A stretch of DNA of 64,000 bases from Flavobacterium sp. HJJ (GTDB lineage Bacteria > Bacteroidota > Bacteroidia > Flavobacteriales > Flavobacteriaceae): assembly GCF_015351475.1 (NCBI RefSeq), contig NZ_JADKPR010000004.1, forward strand, positions 1-64,000. Reading direction: 5' to 3'. Made by a program: the position numbers and the translations under genes. Positions within the stretch are counted from its first letter, which is position 1, and each line of letters begins with the position of its first letter. A model generated the notes under the pieces. The model worked only from the letters and a program-made list of their open reading frames with translations. It was not told the origin of the DNA and searched no databases. This document shows positions 61,523-64,000 of the stretch, in pieces.

Positions 61523-61654
61523 AGAGTTTCTATTTTATATTTTGCAATTATCATCATTTTTTAAATTTGAATTATTCTTTTGAAATCTGCACTTTTGATG
61601 TAGAAATCACAAACATTAAGAATAAAATTAAGTATTAAAATTAAGTCCCAAAGA

Positions 61655-62464
61655 ATGAATTACACCTACATTATTATTGATGACGATTCGGAAAGCGTTT
61701 TGAGAACGAAGGCAATTGCCAGCGAATTTTCAGAATTAAGTTTTCTTGCCTCCACTGATAATTATGCAGACGGCGTGAATCTAATTTTAGAACATATGCC
61801 AAGGCTCATATTTTTAGAAATAGATCCAATTGACAAAAACAGTAATTTATCATTACAGTTAATAAACGGATTATTAATGTATTTAAAAGAATTACCAAAA
61901 ATTGTTATTACAACCAAGAAAAAAGATTTTGCTTTTGACTGCATAAAATATGAAGTTGTAGATTATTTATTAAAACCATTATTAGTAATTGATTTTGTAA
62001 AACTGGTTCACAAACTGAATAAAATAAACACAGAAAACGAAATAGTTCTTGTTCAGAACCCAAGTTCTCAGGAAAAACAGAATCTGGAAAAAATTGAATC
62101 TAGGAATAGTAAAAAATCATTCATCTTATGTGTCAAATCATATGGCGATCATAGATACATTGATTCTGATGAAATCTGCTATTTTCAAGCCGATAATAAT
62201 TCTACAGATATCCATTTAAAAAATGGGGAAATGGTAACGGCTTTCAAAACGCTGAAACATTTTGAAAGTGTATTGACAAACCCTTTCGTTCGAATCCATA
62301 ATAGTTATATAGTAAACCGTAATTTTATTTCTAGAATCCATACAGGAAACTCTTTGTGTTATATAAAAAAAACTACGATAAAACTTCCTTTTTCTAAGTC
62401 ATACAAAAGCAATATTGACTTTATAATTAGTGAATTTGCAAATGAAAATTATATAGAAACTTAA
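61655..62464 (+). CDS. LytTR family response regulator with atypical receiver
   Basis: This 269-residue protein has an N-terminal receiver-like domain (YIIIDDDSESVLRTKAIASE) and a C-terminal LytTR DNA-binding domain (about 165-262, with DEICYFQADNNSTDIHLKNG and VRIHNSYIVNRNFISRIHTG). The receiver keeps the two acidic residues and the LKP lysine loop (VDYLLKPLL), but the phospho-acceptor position reads LIFLEIDP, with Glu in place of Asp. It may thus be always on, or controlled without phosphorylation. It is followed by a small exported repeat protein and a TPR lipoprotein. Confidence 0.88.
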   Translation: MNYTYIIIDDDSESVLRTKAIASEFSELSFLASTDNYADGVNLILEHMPRLIFLEIDPIDKNSNLSLQLINGLLMYLKELPKIVITTKKKDFAFDCIKYEVVDYLLKPLLVIDFVKLVHKLNKINTENEIVLVQNPSSQEKQNLEKIESRNSKKSFILCVKSYGDHRYIDSDEICYFQADNNSTDIHLKNGEMVTAFKTLKHFESVLTNPFVRIHNSYIVNRNFISRIHTGNSLCYIKKTTIKLPFSKSYKSNIDFIISEFANENYIET

Positions 62465-62638
62465 AAAATAGCCGTTCACATAGAATTGCTATCCATTCAC
62501 TATCAGACGAATACCATTGACCATAAACAGCTGTTTTTAAATTGTTTATCCAGGCTTACTGTTTAGTTTTACTAAAGAATTCCAACACAAACGGAATCAA
62601 AAAAGTAAAAAATAACAACAACATAAAGCCCAGAAATC

Positions 62639-62887
62639 ATGAAAAAAGCTGTCTTAACAATCGGATTATTTACATTAGTATTAGTATCAACTTCATTCAC
62701 TTCTCCTCAAAATTCAACAACTGTAATTGATGACTCTTCAGTAATCACTTCTATCGATGGAACAGGCGGACAATCAAGCGGTGATAACAGAAAAGTAGAT
62801 TATACCGGTGCCTCTTTAAAAAATCAAATTGTTGAAATTGATGGAACTGGAGGACAATCAAGCGGAGACAATAGAAAAGTAGACTAA
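62639..62887 (+). CDS. Small exported protein with two identical 16-residue repeats
   Basis: This 82-residue protein has a signal peptide (MKKAVLTIGLFTLVLVSTSF) and two exact copies of IDGTGGQSSGDNRKVD: residues 39-54 and 67-82, the second ending exactly at the C-terminus. The DNA of the two copies differs at seven codons, and all seven differences are synonymous. It is followed by a terminator and preceded by a LytTR regulator. The layout suggests an exported peptide precursor, but no family is recognised. It could also be a small surface or matrix protein. Confidence 0.7.
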   Translation: MKKAVLTIGLFTLVLVSTSFTSPQNSTTVIDDSSVITSIDGTGGQSSGDNRKVDYTGASLKNQIVEIDGTGGQSSGDNRKVD

Positions 62888-62900
62888 AAATACAAAACAT

Positions 62901-62936
62901 AAAAAAAGGCTGTCAAAAAATTGACAGCCTTTTTTT
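62901..62936 (+). terminator. Terminator after the repeat protein
   Basis: The stem AAGGCTGTCAA / TTGACAGCCTT with a 4-nt loop, flanked by A and T runs, is very strong. It separates the small gene from the TPR gene. Confidence 0.92.
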
Positions 62937-62952
62937 ATACAAAAAGATTTAG

Positions 62953-62960
62953 TATTTTTG
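62953..62960 (+). promoter_or_regulatory. -7 element of the TPR lipoprotein gene
   Basis: TATTTTTG fits TAnnTTTG and lies 20 bp before the TTG start. The only nearby TTG (62921) is too far away for a good -33. Confidence 0.5.
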
Positions 62961-62980
62961 ATACAATTCAAAATTCGAAA

Positions 62981-64000
62981 TTGAAAAAAAATTACTACAT
63001 ATTGCTCTTTTTTTTAGCAATTTTTATGGGTTGCACTAATAAAAACAAATCCAGAAAAAATATTGTATCCTCTGAAGACAGCCTAACCACCTATCTGTCT
63101 CTAGCCAATGATAACAACGTAACTAAAGAATTAAAACAAAAATACACCCGCAGAGCCTTTGATATAATAATTAATCAAAAAGATGATTCAATTAATAAAG
63201 TCAATCTTTTCAAAGTAGCCAACCGCTATTATAATATGAATGACTGGGAAAGATATTTTGAAATATCTAAACTTATTTTAGAGCGGTCAAACAACAGCCT
63301 AGATACAGTACATGCAGCCAAAGCATATGTATATCTGGGGGATTATTATCAAAAAAAATCCATTTCTGACAGCGCTTTTTATTGCTATTATAAAGCTGAA
63401 AAATTTTATCTCAAACTTAATGACAATTATAACATTGCCAAAACACGAATGAGTAAAGCCAACCTGAGATTCAGTGAAAATGATTTATTCGATAGCGAGA
63501 TTACTATTTTTAAAGCTTTACGGATTATAAAACAAATAAAAGCAGACGATTTATTATACCAGTCTTACAATCTTTTAGGAATTTTATACAATGAAAGGGA
63601 AGAATACAGCAAGTCCTTAGAATTCCATAACAAAGCTTTGGCGAGTTTAGACGGAAATACAATACCCGCAGAATTTCAGTCGAAAGCCACTTCTCTAAAC
63701 AATATTGGTTATGTATATTTAAACTTAAAAAAATATGAGCAAGCCAAGAATTATTTTAAAGAAGGATTAAAACAAGAAAACCTATTTGTCGAAAAAGCGT
63801 CTTTATATGCTATGCTGCTGGATAATCTGGCTTATGCCAAATTTAAACTTAAAGAGACAAAAGAACTCCCTAATATGTTTTATTCAGCATTAAAAATTAG
63901 GGATAGCTTACATCTTACTTCAGGAATAATTATCAATAAAACACACTTGTCAGAGTACTACGCATTTCAAAAAGATACTTTAAAAGCAATTCAATATGCA
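62981..64000 (+). CDS. TPR lipoprotein, 3' part missing (probable LytTR/kinase partner)
   Basis: From TTG 62981 the frame stays open to the end of the window (340 codons). No in-frame ATG lies upstream. The lipoprotein signal is KKNYYILLFFLAIFMGC (Cys18), followed by tetratricopeptide repeats: SYNLLGILYNEREEYSKSLE and SLNNIGYVYLNLKKYEQAKN among others. In Flavobacteriia such proteins often end in a histidine-kinase or LuxR-type domain, but that part lies beyond the window, so this cannot be decided here. Position and orientation suggest a link with the LytTR regulator and the repeat peptide. Confidence 0.75.
   Translation, partial: MKKNYYILLFFLAIFMGCTNKNKSRKNIVSSEDSLTTYLSLANDNNVTKELKQKYTRRAFDIIINQKDDSINKVNLFKVANRYYNMNDWERYFEISKLILERSNNSLDTVHAAKAYVYLGDYYQKKSISDSAFYCYYKAEKFYLKLNDNYNIAKTRMSKANLRFSENDLFDSEITIFKALRIIKQIKADDLLYQSYNLLGILYNEREEYSKSLEFHNKALASLDGNTIPAEFQSKATSLNNIGYVYLNLKKYEQAKNYFKEGLKQENLFVEKASLYAMLLDNLAYAKFKLKETKELPNMFYSALKIRDSLHLTSGIIINKTHLSEYYAFQKDTLKAIQYA

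Noticed and set aside
62542-62730. 62-residue ORF overlapping the repeat protein
   Set aside because: It overlaps the signal peptide region in another frame and has no protein features.
1-64000. CRISPR arrays, rRNA, complete IS elements or prophage
   Set aside because: I looked for regular spaced repeats, rRNA landmarks and transposase or integrase genes and found none.

Overview
The window looks like chromosomal DNA of a Flavobacterium-type member of the Bacteroidota. The DNA is AT-rich. Promoters fit the Bacteroidota pattern TTG-N17-23-TAnnTTTG, and Shine-Dalgarno signals are weak. The gene content also fits: TonB-dependent receptors with carboxypeptidase-like N-termini, a type IX secretion (T9SS) sorting tail, LytTR regulators, BlaI/M56 pairs, and many DUF families typical of Flavobacteriia. 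I see no rRNA, no CRISPR array, no intact IS transposase and no prophage.

Layout. (1) 1-2600: a BlaI/MecI-type repressor operon (MORN-like lipoprotein, repressor, M56-TonB sensor) preceded by paired palindromic operators. (2) 2650-9750: a 161-bp inverted-repeat element, a saccharopine-dehydrogenase-like gene, a DUF423 gene and pckA. The 3' end of pckA is followed by about 3.1 kb of inserted DNA, and a second version of the pckA 3' end lies at the far side. The insert carries a lipoprotein and an M4 protease gene that is frameshifted at a 10-bp tandem repeat. (3) 9950-15170: TonB receptor, beta-helix lipoprotein and beta-propeller phytase, probably a phytate-phosphate acquisition operon. (4) 15300-28600: mostly housekeeping and hypothetical genes (DUF4407, PH-SHOCT, MmcQ, GNAT, cyclase, Cys/Gly-tailed membrane protein, HemW-like, RuvC, flippase-like plus glycosyltransferase), ending in a repeat-rich intergenic region. 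(5) 28900-34600: ribE, then pdxA, yceD-rpmF, fabH and accB-accC, the conserved fatty-acid and translation cluster. (6) 34880-39730: three tandem small secreted paralogues, then a sigma-54 activator convergent with a hybrid sensor kinase. (7) 39950-53540: peptidases (C1, S9, gluzincin, prolyl oligopeptidase), mtgA, a TonB receptor behind a His/Cys-rich small membrane protein, and asd. (8) 53750-61200: tRNA-Ala(GGC), an enoyl-CoA hydratase operon, comF-like, glyS and a broken outer-membrane gene. (9) 61650-64000: a LytTR regulator lacking the phospho-acceptor Asp, a small exported protein with two identical 16-residue repeats, and the start of a TPR lipoprotein that runs off the window.

Strongest leads. 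(a) In the 16-residue repeat protein at 62639-62887, the two repeats differ at seven codons and all seven changes are synonymous. It sits between a LytTR regulator and a TPR lipoprotein, which suggests an exported-peptide signalling cassette. (b) A dispersed intergenic repeat occurs three times. Each copy has a conserved hairpin loop and a stem that varies while keeping its pairing. One copy is split by a 196-bp MITE with a perfect 9-bp target duplication. (c) Foreign DNA is inserted at the 3' end of pckA. (d) The secreted M4 protease has a possible tandem-repeat on/off switch.
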